The notes below the pieces were generated by a model, which was given only the letters and a program-made list of their open reading frames with translations, was not told where the DNA came from and did not search any database. From Bacteroidales bacterium (GTDB lineage: Bacteria; Bacteroidota; Bacteroidia; Bacteroidales; UBA932), in assembly GCA_017455065.1 (NCBI GenBank), contig JAFTBU010000059.1, positions 1 to 64,000 on the forward strand: DNA of 64,000 nt, read 5' to 3'. Of this stretch, positions 32,502-40,231 are shown in pieces. The first letter of the stretch is position 1, and every line of letters starts with the position of its first letter. The position numbers were made by a program, and so were the translations under genes.

Positions 32502-32675
32502 CCTGTGGCCGCCGTGCTCCGGAATCATCTCCGAGCCGCCTGTGACCAGCGTGCTCCGAGGCACCTGTGGCCGCTGTGCTCCGGAATCTGCCTTGAGCCG
32601 CCTGTGGCCGCTGTGCTCCGGAATCTGCCTTGAGTCGCCTGTCGCTGCCGTGCACCGGGATCCGTACCGAGCCGG
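32502..32675. repeat. 37-bp tandem repeat array
   Basis: Units begin CCTGTG(G/A)CC and contain GTGCTCCG; starts at 32502, 32539, 32564, 32601 and 32638. The period is 37 bp except the second unit, which lacks 12 bp. Units three and four differ by one base. A partial unit precedes at 32489. The period is not a multiple of three, so it is not coding, and there are no unique spacers as in a CRISPR. Confidence 0.8.
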
Positions 32676-32717
32676 CAGGGGAGAGTGCGGGACTGCTTGG
32701 TGGCCGGGTCTATTGGG

Positions 32718-33782
32718 CTATTTCACGAAGGGTTTGAGGTCCTTGGCGGCGTCGGCGGCGGTGATCTTCTTGCCGCCATTGTCGAGGTCGATCAGGATGT
32801 AGCGGTCGTGTCCCATGCCGAGCTCTTTCATGTAGCTGAGCTGGCGGAGTCCGTGACGGGTCTCGATGCGCTCGACCATGTCGTGGTGCTCTTCAGCTGT
32901 CATGGCGTAGATGATATCCACGCAGGCCTGGTCGATTGCGAGCAGGTCGGTGGACGAAAGGATGCCCACATCGGGGGTCACCACAGGTGCCGCGGCGAGG
33001 CCTTCGCAGTCGCAAGACACTGACATATTGCGCATTACATTGACATAGGTCACATGCTTTCCGAAGTGGTCGATCGTGGCCTTGGTGGACTCGGTCATCC
33101 TCTCCATGAATTCCTCCTCGGCGATATCCCACTGGTTGGGCTGTCCCGGGGTGGTGTGTATCCAGGCCTTGCCTACGCGTCCGTCGGCGCAGCCGATGCC
33201 GATGTTCTTGTTGCTGCCGCCGAAACCGCCCTGGGTGTGGCCTTTGAAATGGGTCAGGGCTACCAGCGACTCGTAGTTGACGAGGTGGCTGCCGACGGCC
33301 ATCTTGTCAAACCATTTGCCGCCCTTGACAGGCAGCGTAAGGGTGTCCTCTTCGTCCATGATATCCACGGGAGCGAAGGTCCATCCATTGACTTCCAATG
33401 TCTTACGGTGCAGGTCGGTGGTGTAGCGGTCGCCTGTATAATAGGTGTTCGTCTCAATGATGGTGGCGTCGGGGAGGTCTTTCTCCAGGAGGGCGCGTAC
33501 CCATTCGCGAGGGATGATGTTGGGGCCGTTCTGCTCGCCGGTGTGGAGTTTTACGCCCACTTTGCCGGAAATCTCACCGTTGACCTGCTCGTAGGCGGCG
33601 ATAAGGCCTTCTGCGGAGAGTTTGCGGGTGAAATATACCACGGCTTCTTCGCCGTCCCGCTGGTCGTAGGGAACGTATTTATTGCCGTCCTTGACTGTGG
33701 ATGAATTGGTGGTCCCGCAGGACACCATGCCCAGAGAGACCAGGGCGAGGGCGGTTGCCGCTAAAACTGAAATCTTTTTCAT
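32718..33782 (-). CDS. DUF362 domain lipoprotein
   Basis: 354 residues. The leader ends in lipobox MVSC (Cys22), so the protein is probably anchored outside the inner membrane. The rest is a DUF362 domain: VGVKLHTGEQNGPNIIPREW, the glycine-rich HFKGHTQGGFGGSNKNIGIG, an NVMRNMSVSCDCEG segment with paired cysteines and DVGILSSTDLLAIDQACVD. DUF362 proteins often carry iron-sulfur ferredoxin modules, absent here, although the CDC pair may bind metal. The biochemical role is not known. The upstream 109 bp hold an AT-rich inverted repeat but no exact -7 box. Confidence 0.88.
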   Translation of the reverse strand: MKKISVLAATALALVSLGMVSCGTTNSSTVKDGNKYVPYDQRDGEEAVVYFTRKLSAEGLIAAYEQVNGEISGKVGVKLHTGEQNGPNIIPREWVRALLEKDLPDATIIETNTYYTGDRYTTDLHRKTLEVNGWTFAPVDIMDEEDTLTLPVKGGKWFDKMAVGSHLVNYESLVALTHFKGHTQGGFGGSNKNIGIGCADGRVGKAWIHTTPGQPNQWDIAEEEFMERMTESTKATIDHFGKHVTYVNVMRNMSVSCDCEGLAAAPVVTPDVGILSSTDLLAIDQACVDIIYAMTAEEHHDMVERIETRHGLRQLSYMKELGMGHDRYILIDLDNGGKKITAADAAKDLKPFVK

Positions 33783-33834
33783 CTATGGTCGTGTAGGTTA
33801 ATGAATATTTGTGATCAATAAATATATCGCTATT

Positions 33835-33859
33835 GTTACATAATTTATATTATGTTAAC
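33835..33859. promoter_or_regulatory. AT-rich imperfect palindrome between two leftward genes
   Basis: GTTACATAA (33835-33843) against TTATGTTAAC (33850-33859), with one unpaired base. It could be the terminator of the flavodoxin-like gene or an operator for the DUF362 gene. Confidence 0.35.
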
Positions 33860-33891
33860 CAAGACCAAGAGAAAGACTCCCCTGCGCCGTT

Positions 33892-34212
33892 TTAGAAGTA
33901 TTCGGCGACGGCGAGCCCTTCAGCCACCGCCGCTGCGATCTTGGCCTCGATCTGCTCGGGGCTGCTGTAGTCCATGTTGCTCTCGGCGATGGTCGTGACT
34001 TCGCCGAGGCCCCAGAGCCTGGAAAGCGCCTTGAGATACGGCGATCCTTGCTCCAGAGGGTCTCCGGTGTGTATGTCCATCTTCATTTCAGGCAGATGGA
34101 AGGCTGTGACGCTGTATCTGTGGCCCAGAGCTTCGACGACGGGCTCGGCTATCCTGCGGGTGCGGGATTCCTTCTCCCGCACGCAAGCATCTATGTATAC
34201 GAGACTTGGCAT
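33892..34212 (-). CDS. Shortened flavodoxin-like (NAD(P)H:quinone reductase family) protein
   Basis: 106 residues from ATG 34212, which lies a few bases after a -7 box. The N-terminus LVYIDACVREKESRTRRIAE matches the start of Flavodoxin_2 proteins, including the phosphate-binding SRT. The C-terminus YLKALSRLWGLGEVTTIAES resembles their last strand and helix. The roughly 70 residues normally between them, with the FMN-isoalloxazine loops, are missing. The frame is intact, so it is either an in-frame deletion remnant or a minimal relative. Flavin binding is doubtful. Confidence 0.6.
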   Translation of the reverse strand: MPSLVYIDACVREKESRTRRIAEPVVEALGHRYSVTAFHLPEMKMDIHTGDPLEQGSPYLKALSRLWGLGEVTTIAESNMDYSSPEQIEAKIAAAVAEGLAVAEYF

Positions 34213-34219
34213 GATAGCG

Positions 34220-34275
34220 CAAATATAGTTTTTTTGCCCGTTAATTCGGATTTCCGCCACATTTTTTTAAATTTG
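34220..34275. promoter_or_regulatory. Divergent -7 boxes for the flavodoxin-like gene and proCB
   Basis: Minus strand TATATTTG (34227-34220), seven bases before the ATG, so nearly leaderless. Plus strand TAAATTTG (34268-34275), 43 bp before the proCB ATG; a small stem ACCCC/GGGGT (34283-34301) lies in the leader. Confidence 0.5.
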
Positions 34276-34318
34276 TAAGTCACCCCGAACTGATTGGGGT
34301 TCAAAGTAGTGTATTGAT

Positions 34319-35857
34319 ATGAAGGTTACTATCATCGGCGCCGGAAATATAGGCGGCTCTCTCGCCGTCGGTCTGGCTGGTCAGGGTGTCGGCATCACCG
34401 TGACCGCAAGGCACCAGAAAAGCCTTGCAAAATACCGTAAATACGGCATAAACACCTCCCTGGACAACTGTGAAGCCATTTCCGGGGCTGATTTCGTGTT
34501 CTATGCCGTCAAGCCATGGCAGATCGAAGCCGTGGTCGCCCAGACCCGCGGCAGCATAGACCCGGCCACCCAGACCGTGGTTTCCATGGCCCCCGGCATC
34601 GCTCCGGAGACCTTTGCGAGCTGGTTCTCCCCTGCCGTCCAGATAGCCTATGTGATCCCTAATACCGCCGCCCAGATACGCCAGAGCATGACTTTCGTTT
34701 CTTCTGTGACCGCTTCGGATGAGCGCGTCGCCGCCCTGAAGTCCATCCTGGACCTGGTGGGACGCACCGAGGTCGTGCCCCTGGACAAGCTCATCGCCGG
34801 CACCAGGGTCGCCTCCTGCGGCATCGCCTATGCCATGCGCTACATCAGCGCTGCGGAAAAAGGTGCCCGGGAGCTGGGCCTGCCCGAGCAGAGCGTGACC
34901 TCCACCGTGTGCCAGACCGTCGCCGGAGCCGCCTCGATGGTGGCCGGCAGCCGCCTTGGAGCGGAAGCTGAAATCGACCGCGTCACTACTCCCAACGGCA
35001 TGACCATCAAGGGCTTGAAGGCAATGGAGGCGGCCGGGTTCAGCGACTCCGTGGTGAGCGGTCTCAAAGTGCGTACCGCACCGCGCCGGCGCATTGCCGT
35101 GAAAGTCGGCAGCAATGTGCTCACCCGTGAGGACGGCTGCCTGAACACGACCCGGGTCTCGTCCCTGGTGGACCAGATCGTCGCAGTGCGCAATCTGGGA
35201 TATGAAGTGATACTCATCACCAGCGGCGCCGTCGCCTGCGGCCGTTCGCTCATACGCCAGGACGACAAGCTGGACGATGTGCAGCAGAGGCAGCTCTATT
35301 CTGCCCTGGGCCAGGTGCGCCTGATGGACCTGTACTACAAGCTTTTCATCGACTACGGCATCAACATAGGCCAGGTCCTGACCATGAAAAAGGATTTCAT
35401 GCACAGGCGCGAGTACGGAAACCTGCGCAACTGCATGGAGGTGATGCTCCAGAGCGATGTGGTGCCGGTGGTCAACGAAAACGACACCGTGAGCATCAAG
35501 GAGCTGATGTTCACCGACAACGACGAACTTTCAGGCCTGGTGGCGGCGATGACCGGCTGCTCCGACCTGGTGATACTTACCAATGTGGACGGCCTGTACT
35601 CCGGTGAACCCGGGGCCCCCGGCACTTCCCTCATCCGGACCGTCCGTCCGGGGGACGAGCTGGAGAAGTACATCTCCTCCAAAGGCAGCAGCGCCGGCCG
35701 CGGCGGGATGCTTTCGAAATTCCACACCGCGACCCAGACCGCCGCGGCCGGGATACGCGTCATCATTGCCAACGGCAACCGCGAGGGCATCCTCCCGGAT
35801 GTGCTGACCCGCCCCGAAGACACCCCCCACACCGAATTCATCCCCCGGCAGTCATGA
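34319..35857 (+). CDS. Bifunctional pyrroline-5-carboxylate reductase / glutamate 5-kinase (ProC-ProB fusion)
   Basis: 512 residues in one frame. Residues 1-252 are ProC: Rossmann motif GAGNIG (7-12) and the family signature [15 protein letters not shown] (222-236). Residues 257-512 are Pro[14 protein letters not shown] (257-269) with the phosphate-binding Lys262, ITSGAVACG (300-308), [11 protein letters not shown] and [10 protein letters not shown]. No PUA domain follows, unlike E. coli ProB. The two activities are the last and first steps of proline synthesis from glutamate. The middle enzyme ProA is encoded next, overlapping by four bases. The joint at 253-256 shows no stop or frameshift, so this is a true fusion as sequenced. 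Confidence 0.92.
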   Translation: MKVTIIGAGNIGGSLAVGLAGQGVGITVTARHQKSLAKYRKYGINTSLDNCEAISGADFVFYAVKPWQIEAVVAQTRGSIDPATQTVVSMAPGIAPETFASWFSPAVQIAYVIPNTAAQIRQSMTFVSSVTASDERVAALKSILDLVGRTEVVPLDKLIAGTRVASCGIAYAMRYISAAEKGARELGLPEQSVTSTVCQTVAGAASMVAGSRLGAEAEIDRVTTPNGMTIKGLKAMEAAGFSDSVVSGLKVRTAPRRRIAVKVGSNVLTREDGCLNTTRVSSLVDQIVAVRNLGYEVILITSGAVACGRSLIRQDDKLDDVQQRQLYSALGQVRLMDLYYKLFIDYGINIGQVLTMKKDFMHRREYGNLRNCMEVMLQSDVVPVVNENDTVSIKELMFTDNDELSGLVAAMTGCSDLVILTNVDGLYSGEPGAPGTSLIRTVRPGDELEKYISSKGSSAGRGGMLSKFHTATQTAAAGIRVIIANGNREGILPDVLTRPEDTPHTEFIPRQS

Positions 35858-37110
35858 CCAGCGAAACCTCCGTACGCACCCTCCTGGAGAGGGCCAAGGC
35901 TGCCCGCAGCAGCCTGCTCGGACTGTCCCCCGCCCGGGTGGACGCCGTCCTCCTGAAACTCGCCGACGCCATCCTGGAGGATGCCGGCGCCATACTTGCG
36001 GCCAATGAGGAAGACCTCGCCGCCATGGATCCCCGCAGTCCCCTGCTGGACCGCCTCCGCCTCGACCGCGGCCGCCTCGAAGGCATTGCTGCAGACATGC
36101 GCTCCGTCGCTGCTCTCCCCTCTCCCCTCGGCCGCACCCTGGTTTCCAGGACACTGCCCAACGGATTGTCACTCAGGAAAGTAAGCGTGCCGTTCGGAGT
36201 GATAGGCGTGATCTATGAGGCCCGGCCCAATGTAACCTTCGACGTCTTTTCCCTCTGCTTCAAGTCCGGCAATGTCGCCGTGCTCAAGGGCGGCAGCGAC
36301 GCTGACCGTTCCAACCGCGCCGCTGTGGCCACCATACGCCGCATCCTGCGCTCCGAGGGCATACCCGAGGAGGCCGTGACCCTGCTCCCCGCCGACCACG
36401 AGGCCGTCTCCGAGCTGCTCGGCGCCATTGGCCTGGTGGACCTGGTGATCCCCCGCGGAGGCCGCCGTCTCATCGATTTCGTCCGGGACAATGCCCGCGT
36501 CCCCTGCATCGAGACCGGCGCCGGAGTGGTAAACACCTATTTCGACGCTTCGGGCGACCTGGAAATCGGCCGCCGCATAGTCTGCAACGCCAAGACCCGC
36601 AGGGTGAGCGTCTGCAACGCCCTGGACTGCCTGCTGGTGCATGCTTCCCGCCTTGGGGACCTCCCCGCCCTGCTCGAGCCCATGGCTGACCGGGTCACCG
36701 TATATGCCGACCCCAGGGCCTATGCCGCCCTGGAAGGAAACTACCCCGCCGGACGCCTGGAAAAGGCCGTGGAAGCCTCCTGGGGCACTGAATACATGGA
36801 TTACAAGCTCGCAGTGCGAGTCGTGGACAGCCTGGATGAGGCCATTGCCCATATCTCCCGCTACGGCTCCGGGCACAGCGAGGCCATAGTCACCTCCGAT
36901 GAGGCCGCCGCTGCGCGCTTCCGCCTCGAGATAGACGCCGCCTGCGTCTATGTCAACGCCCCCACCAGCTTCACCGACGGCGCCCAGTTCGGACTCGGCG
37001 CGGAGATAGGCATCAGCACCCAGAAACTCGGCGCCCGCGGACCCATGGGCCTCGAGGAGATCACTTCCTACAAATGGCTGATCGACGGGCAGGGCCAGAC
37101 CAGGCCTTAA
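35854..37110 (+). CDS. proA: Glutamate-5-semialdehyde dehydrogenase
   Basis: 418 residues, full-length ProA of the aldehyde dehydrogenase superfamily. It reduces glutamyl-5-phosphate with NADPH. Visible blocks are [30 protein letters not shown] and [18 protein letters not shown], which holds the catalytic cysteine, and the C-terminal [20 protein letters not shown]. With the upstream fusion it completes the glutamate-to-proline pathway in two proteins. Confidence 0.97.
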   Translation: MTSETSVRTLLERAKAARSSLLGLSPARVDAVLLKLADAILEDAGAILAANEEDLAAMDPRSPLLDRLRLDRGRLEGIAADMRSVAALPSPLGRTLVSRTLPNGLSLRKVSVPFGVIGVIYEARPNVTFDVFSLCFKSGNVAVLKGGSDADRSNRAAVATIRRILRSEGIPEEAVTLLPADHEAVSELLGAIGLVDLVIPRGGRRLIDFVRDNARVPCIETGAGVVNTYFDASGDLEIGRRIVCNAKTRRVSVCNALDCLLVHASRLGDLPALLEPMADRVTVYADPRAYAALEGNYPAGRLEKAVEASWGTEYMDYKLAVRVVDSLDEAIAHISRYGSGHSEAIVTSDEAAAARFRLEIDAACVYVNAPTSFTDGAQFGLGAEIGISTQKLGARGPMGLEEITSYKWLIDGQGQTRP

Positions 37111-37125
37111 TTATCCCGTTTTATC

Positions 37126-37155
37126 TTGGATAATGAGCGCAAATTGTTATTTTTG
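37126..37155 (+). promoter_or_regulatory. Promoter of the uracil methyltransferase gene
   Basis: TTG (37126-37128), 19-bp spacer, TATTTTTG (37148-37155), full consensus, 20 bp before the ATG. Confidence 0.65.
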
Positions 37156-37175
37156 CGCCACCAAAACACATATAT

Positions 37176-38579
37176 ATGAGAAAGAAACTTGATCTGGTCC
37201 TGGAAGACCTTCTCATAAAGAAAGTGGCCGCCGAAGGCAAGGCCATCGCCTACACCCCCGAAGGGATAGTGGTGTTCGTCGAGTTCGCAGTCCCCGGAGA
37301 CGTGGTGGACGTGCAGGTCACCAAGAAGAAGGACAACTTCTTCGAAGGCCGTATCCTCCGTATCAAAAAGCCCTCAGAGCAGCGCCTGGAGCCGTTTTGC
37401 AAGCATTTCGGCATCTGCGGCGGGTGCAAATGGCAGCCTCTCCCCTACGAACTCCAGCTCGAAGCCAAGCAGCAGCAGGTCTATGACCAGCTGGTCCGCA
37501 TAGGTCATCTGGAAGTTCCCGAAATCTCCCCCATAATCGGCTCCGAAAAGACCCGGCTCTATCGTAACAAGCTGGAATTCAGCTTCTCCAACCGCCGCTG
37601 GCTGGTCGTCGCCGAGGAGCAGGAGTCCCTCTCCCCCGCAGAGCGCTGCGGCCTCGGCTTCCATGTGGGACGCTTCTTCGACAAGGTGCTCGACATCGAG
37701 CAGTGCTGGCTCCAGCCCGAGCCTTCCAACGCCATACGCCTTTTCTGTAAGCGCTACGCCCTGGACCACGGTTTCGAGTTCTACAACCTCAGGGAAAACA
37801 GCGGCTTCATCCGCAACATGTTCGTCCGCAACAACGAAGCCGGCGACGTGATGGTGATCCTGTGTTTCGCCTACTGGGCCGATGCCATAAAAGACATGCT
37901 GGACGCCCTTGCAGAGGCATTCCCGCAGGTCAAGTCCCTCTACTATGTGGTCAACGAAAAGCTGAACGACACCATCGGGGACCAGGAATGCATACTTTAT
38001 AAAGGTGACGATGCCATCTGGGAGACCATGGAAGGGCTGCGCTTCAAGATAGGCCCCAAGTCCTTCTACCAGACCAACGCCCCCCAGGCCTACAGGCTCT
38101 ACAGCGTGGCCAGGGAATTCGCCGGCCTCACCGGGGACGAAGTGGTCTATGACCTGTACACCGGCACCGGCACTATCGCCCAGTTCGTCTCCTCCCGCGC
38201 CTCCAAGGTGGTCGGCATAGAATATGTGCCCGAGGCCATAGAGGACGCCCGCATAAACGCCGACGCCAACGGCATCACCAACTGCGAATTCATCGCCGGA
38301 GACATGAAGGACGTGCTCACGGACGGATTCATCGCCGCCCACGGCCGCCCGGACGTGATAATCCTGGACCCTCCCCGCGCCGGAGTGCATCCGGACGTGG
38401 TCAAGGTGATCCTGAACGCCCGTCCCCGCACCATAGTGTACGTCAGCTGCAACCCCGCCTCCCAGGCCCGCGACATCGCCCTGATGTCTGCCCTGTACCG
38501 CATCGACGCCGTGCAGCCGGTGGACATGTTCCCCCAGACCCACCATGTGGAAAACGTTTGTAAACTTACTTTGAAATGA
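37176..38579 (+). CDS. 23S rRNA (uracil-C5)-methyltransferase, RlmD/RumA family
   Basis: 467 residues. An N-terminal TRAM-like RNA-binding region (about 5-65) is followed by a cluster CKHFGICGGC that, with Cys169 or a neighbour, can hold the [4Fe-4S] centre of RlmD. The SAM fold has VYDLYTGTGTIAQFV and DPPRAGVHPDVV, and the catalytic cysteine is in YVSCNPASQARD. The enzyme makes 5-methyluridine in 23S rRNA (U1939 or U747 in E. coli); which position, or whether tRNA U54, is the target cannot be told from sequence. Overlaps the antiporter gene by four bases. Confidence 0.92.
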   Translation: MRKKLDLVLEDLLIKKVAAEGKAIAYTPEGIVVFVEFAVPGDVVDVQVTKKKDNFFEGRILRIKKPSEQRLEPFCKHFGICGGCKWQPLPYELQLEAKQQQVYDQLVRIGHLEVPEISPIIGSEKTRLYRNKLEFSFSNRRWLVVAEEQESLSPAERCGLGFHVGRFFDKVLDIEQCWLQPEPSNAIRLFCKRYALDHGFEFYNLRENSGFIRNMFVRNNEAGDVMVILCFAYWADAIKDMLDALAEAFPQVKSLYYVVNEKLNDTIGDQECILYKGDDAIWETMEGLRFKIGPKSFYQTNAPQAYRLYSVAREFAGLTGDEVVYDLYTGTGTIAQFVSSRASKVVGIEYVPEAIEDARINADANGITNCEFIAGDMKDVLTDGFIAAHGRPDVIILDPPRAGVHPDVVKVILNARPRTIVYVSCNPASQARDIALMSALYRIDAVQPVDMFPQTHHVENVCKLTLK

Positions 38580-39535
38580 TACTTCAGATACTTATACTCG
38601 TAGCCGGCCTGGTGCTCATAGTGATGGGCGCTGATTACCTGGTGGAAGGAGCTTCCGCCATCGCCCGCAAGGTCGGGATAAGCGAATTCGTCATCGGCCT
38701 CACCATCGTCGGCTTCGGCACCTCCTGCCCCGAGCTCGTGGTGAGCCTCACCGGCGCCTTCCAGGGCAACTCCGACGTCTCCATTGGCAATGTGGTGGGG
38801 TCCAACATCTTCAACTCCCTGCTCATCCTCGGACTCACCGCCCTCATCTCCCCCGTCGCCATCACGGCATCCAACCGCAAACGGGACATCCCCCTGACCC
38901 TGCTGGTCACCGTCCTGCTGGTGCTCTTCGGCATGAGCCACACCCTCTTCGGACTCGGCGCTGCAGACAATTTGACCAGAGTGGAAGGTGCTGTGTTCCT
39001 GCTACTTTTCATAGCTTATATAATCTATTGCTTCAAGACGGATGCGCCGACTTCCGACGAGGGTGCCGAGGCCAAGAAAGTGAAACTTTTCTGGGCCATA
39101 GTCATGACCATAGGAGGTCTGGCGGGACTCGTGATCGGAGGGAGGATGTTCGTCAACGGAGCCACTTCGGTCGCCCGTATGCTGGGAGTAAGCGACAAAT
39201 TCATCGCCATCACCGTGCTCGCAGGCGGCACCTCGATGCCTGAGCTTGCCACCTGCGTGGTCGCCGCCTTCAAGAAAAAAGGCCAGCTGGCCCTCGGAAA
39301 CATCCTCGGGTCCAATATCTTCAATATACTGCTAATCCTGGGCTGCTCCGCCATCGTCCATCCCATCAGCCTCGCGGGCATGAACCTCGTGGATATGGGA
39401 GCGATGCTCCTGAGCGCCGTGCTGATATTCACTTCCTGCTTCACGGCCCGCAAGAACTGCATAGACCGCTTCGACGCTGCGCTGATGCTGCTGTGCGAAG
39501 TAGCTTACATGGTCTGGCTTTTCGTCAAGCTCTGA
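38576..39535 (+). CDS. Calcium/sodium antiporter, CaCA family (YrbG-like)
   Basis: 319 residues with ten predicted membrane helices in two inverted halves. Each half has the alpha-repeat: GFGTSCPELVVSLTGAFQGN with GNVVGSNIFNSLLILG, and AGGTSMPELATCVVAAFKKK with GNILGSNIFNILLILG. These hold the ion-binding glutamates. Proteins of this kind exchange Ca2+ (or another cation) for Na+ or H+ at the inner membrane. It is translationally coupled to the methyltransferase. Confidence 0.95.
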   Translation: MILQILILVAGLVLIVMGADYLVEGASAIARKVGISEFVIGLTIVGFGTSCPELVVSLTGAFQGNSDVSIGNVVGSNIFNSLLILGLTALISPVAITASNRKRDIPLTLLVTVLLVLFGMSHTLFGLGAADNLTRVEGAVFLLLFIAYIIYCFKTDAPTSDEGAEAKKVKLFWAIVMTIGGLAGLVIGGRMFVNGATSVARMLGVSDKFIAITVLAGGTSMPELATCVVAAFKKKGQLALGNILGSNIFNILLILGCSAIVHPISLAGMNLVDMGAMLLSAVLIFTSCFTARKNCIDRFDAALMLLCEVAYMVWLFVKL

Positions 39536-39549
39536 CCGTCAGGCGGAGG

Positions 39550-40152
39550 CTATCTGAGGTTCTCCGCTTTGTCTATGTACAGGATTCCGTCCAGATGGTC
39601 GTGCTCGTGCTGGCATATGATGGCGGTATAGCCGGTGATATGCTCCCGGCGCCTTTCCAGGCTGGCCGTATCCGTCCAGGAGACGATCACATCCGACCAG
39701 CGGGGCACGTCCCCGCGTAATCCGGGCACCGAAAGGCAGCCTTCGGGGCCGAGGTTGACCGTACCATAAAGACTGTCTATCTGCATGTTGACAAAGGGCT
39801 CGAAAGGCTGTCCCGGCTTGTCGTAGCGCATGACCAGGGTGATGCGGCGGTTGATGCCCACCTGGGGCGCCGCTATCCCCACTCCGTCCTGCTCGGGAGA
39901 AGTGACTGTGGCGAGCATGCGGGCGAGCAGGGTGCGTATCTCTTCCGACTTCACCTCCTCCACCGGGATGGGCACCGAAGGGGTGCGCAGCAGTATGCTG
40001 TCTTCGCGGTCGTTTATGGTCGTGACCCTCATGGGGCCTTCTCCGTCATTGATAAGGGCTCTTTCGGAGGCGCTGAGCCTGGTCTCCCCATTGGAGCATG
40101 ACGCCACGGCGAAAAGCGCCGCAAAGGCCGTCAAAAGCAGGACATTTCTCAT
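39550..40152 (-). CDS. Peptide deformylase with a lipoprotein signal peptide
   Basis: 200 residues. The three deformylase motifs are intact: GVGIAAPQVG (90-99), EGCLS (137-141, metal-ligand Cys139) and QHEHDHLDG (181-189, ligands His182 and His186, catalytic Glu183). Ordinary deformylases remove formyl from nascent proteins on cytoplasmic ribosomes. Here the protein begins with MRNVLLLTAFAALFAVASC, a basic-hydrophobic leader ending in a good lipobox (Cys19). If the start is right it would be exported and acylated. No internal Met between 1 and 41 offers an alternative start; one at residue 41 would remove conserved N-terminal sequence only in part. Substrate outside the cytoplasm is unknown. 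Confidence 0.88.
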   Translation of the reverse strand: MRNVLLLTAFAALFAVASCSNGETRLSASERALINDGEGPMRVTTINDREDSILLRTPSVPIPVEEVKSEEIRTLLARMLATVTSPEQDGVGIAAPQVGINRRITLVMRYDKPGQPFEPFVNMQIDSLYGTVNLGPEGCLSVPGLRGDVPRWSDVIVSWTDTASLERRREHITGYTAIICQHEHDHLDGILYIDKAENLR

Positions 40153-40173
40153 TTTTTACGGTTTATGAATATG

Positions 40174-40209
40174 CAAATGTAATCAATTAACCAATAATTT
40201 TTATTTTTG
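40174..40209. promoter_or_regulatory. Divergent -7 boxes for the deformylase and the K+/H+ antiporter
   Basis: Minus strand TACATTTG (40181-40174), 21 bp before the deformylase ATG; plus strand TATTTTTG (40202-40209), 22 bp before the antiporter ATG. Confidence 0.55.
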
Positions 40210-40231
40210 CAGGAAGAACCGTTATCTGAAA

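Larger units (their letters stand above)
31042..32717. other. 1.68-kb non-coding, GC-rich block of hairpins and repeats
   Basis: No frame here has the look of a gene; the longest (about 180 codons, 31498-32034) is Arg/Pro-rich low-information sequence. The block is instead filled with inverted repeats and two tandem repeat tracts, listed separately. Additional hairpins: ACGGGCGGGC/GCCCGCCCGT (31413-31422 with 31453-31462), GCACTTT/AAAGTGC (31504-31510 with 31520-31526), AGGGGGC/GCCCCCT (31570-31576 with 31580-31586) and GCTCCAGGT/ACCTGGAGC (31952-31960 with 31978-31986). The 11-mer ACCCGAAATTC occurs at 32051 and 32227 and inverted at 32367. It may encode a large structured RNA, or be a decayed repeat-rich element. 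Nothing in it matches a known RNA that I can name. Confidence 0.6.

Noticed and set aside
32502..32675. A CRISPR array
   Set aside because: The 37-bp units are directly adjacent with no unique spacers, and there are no cas genes.
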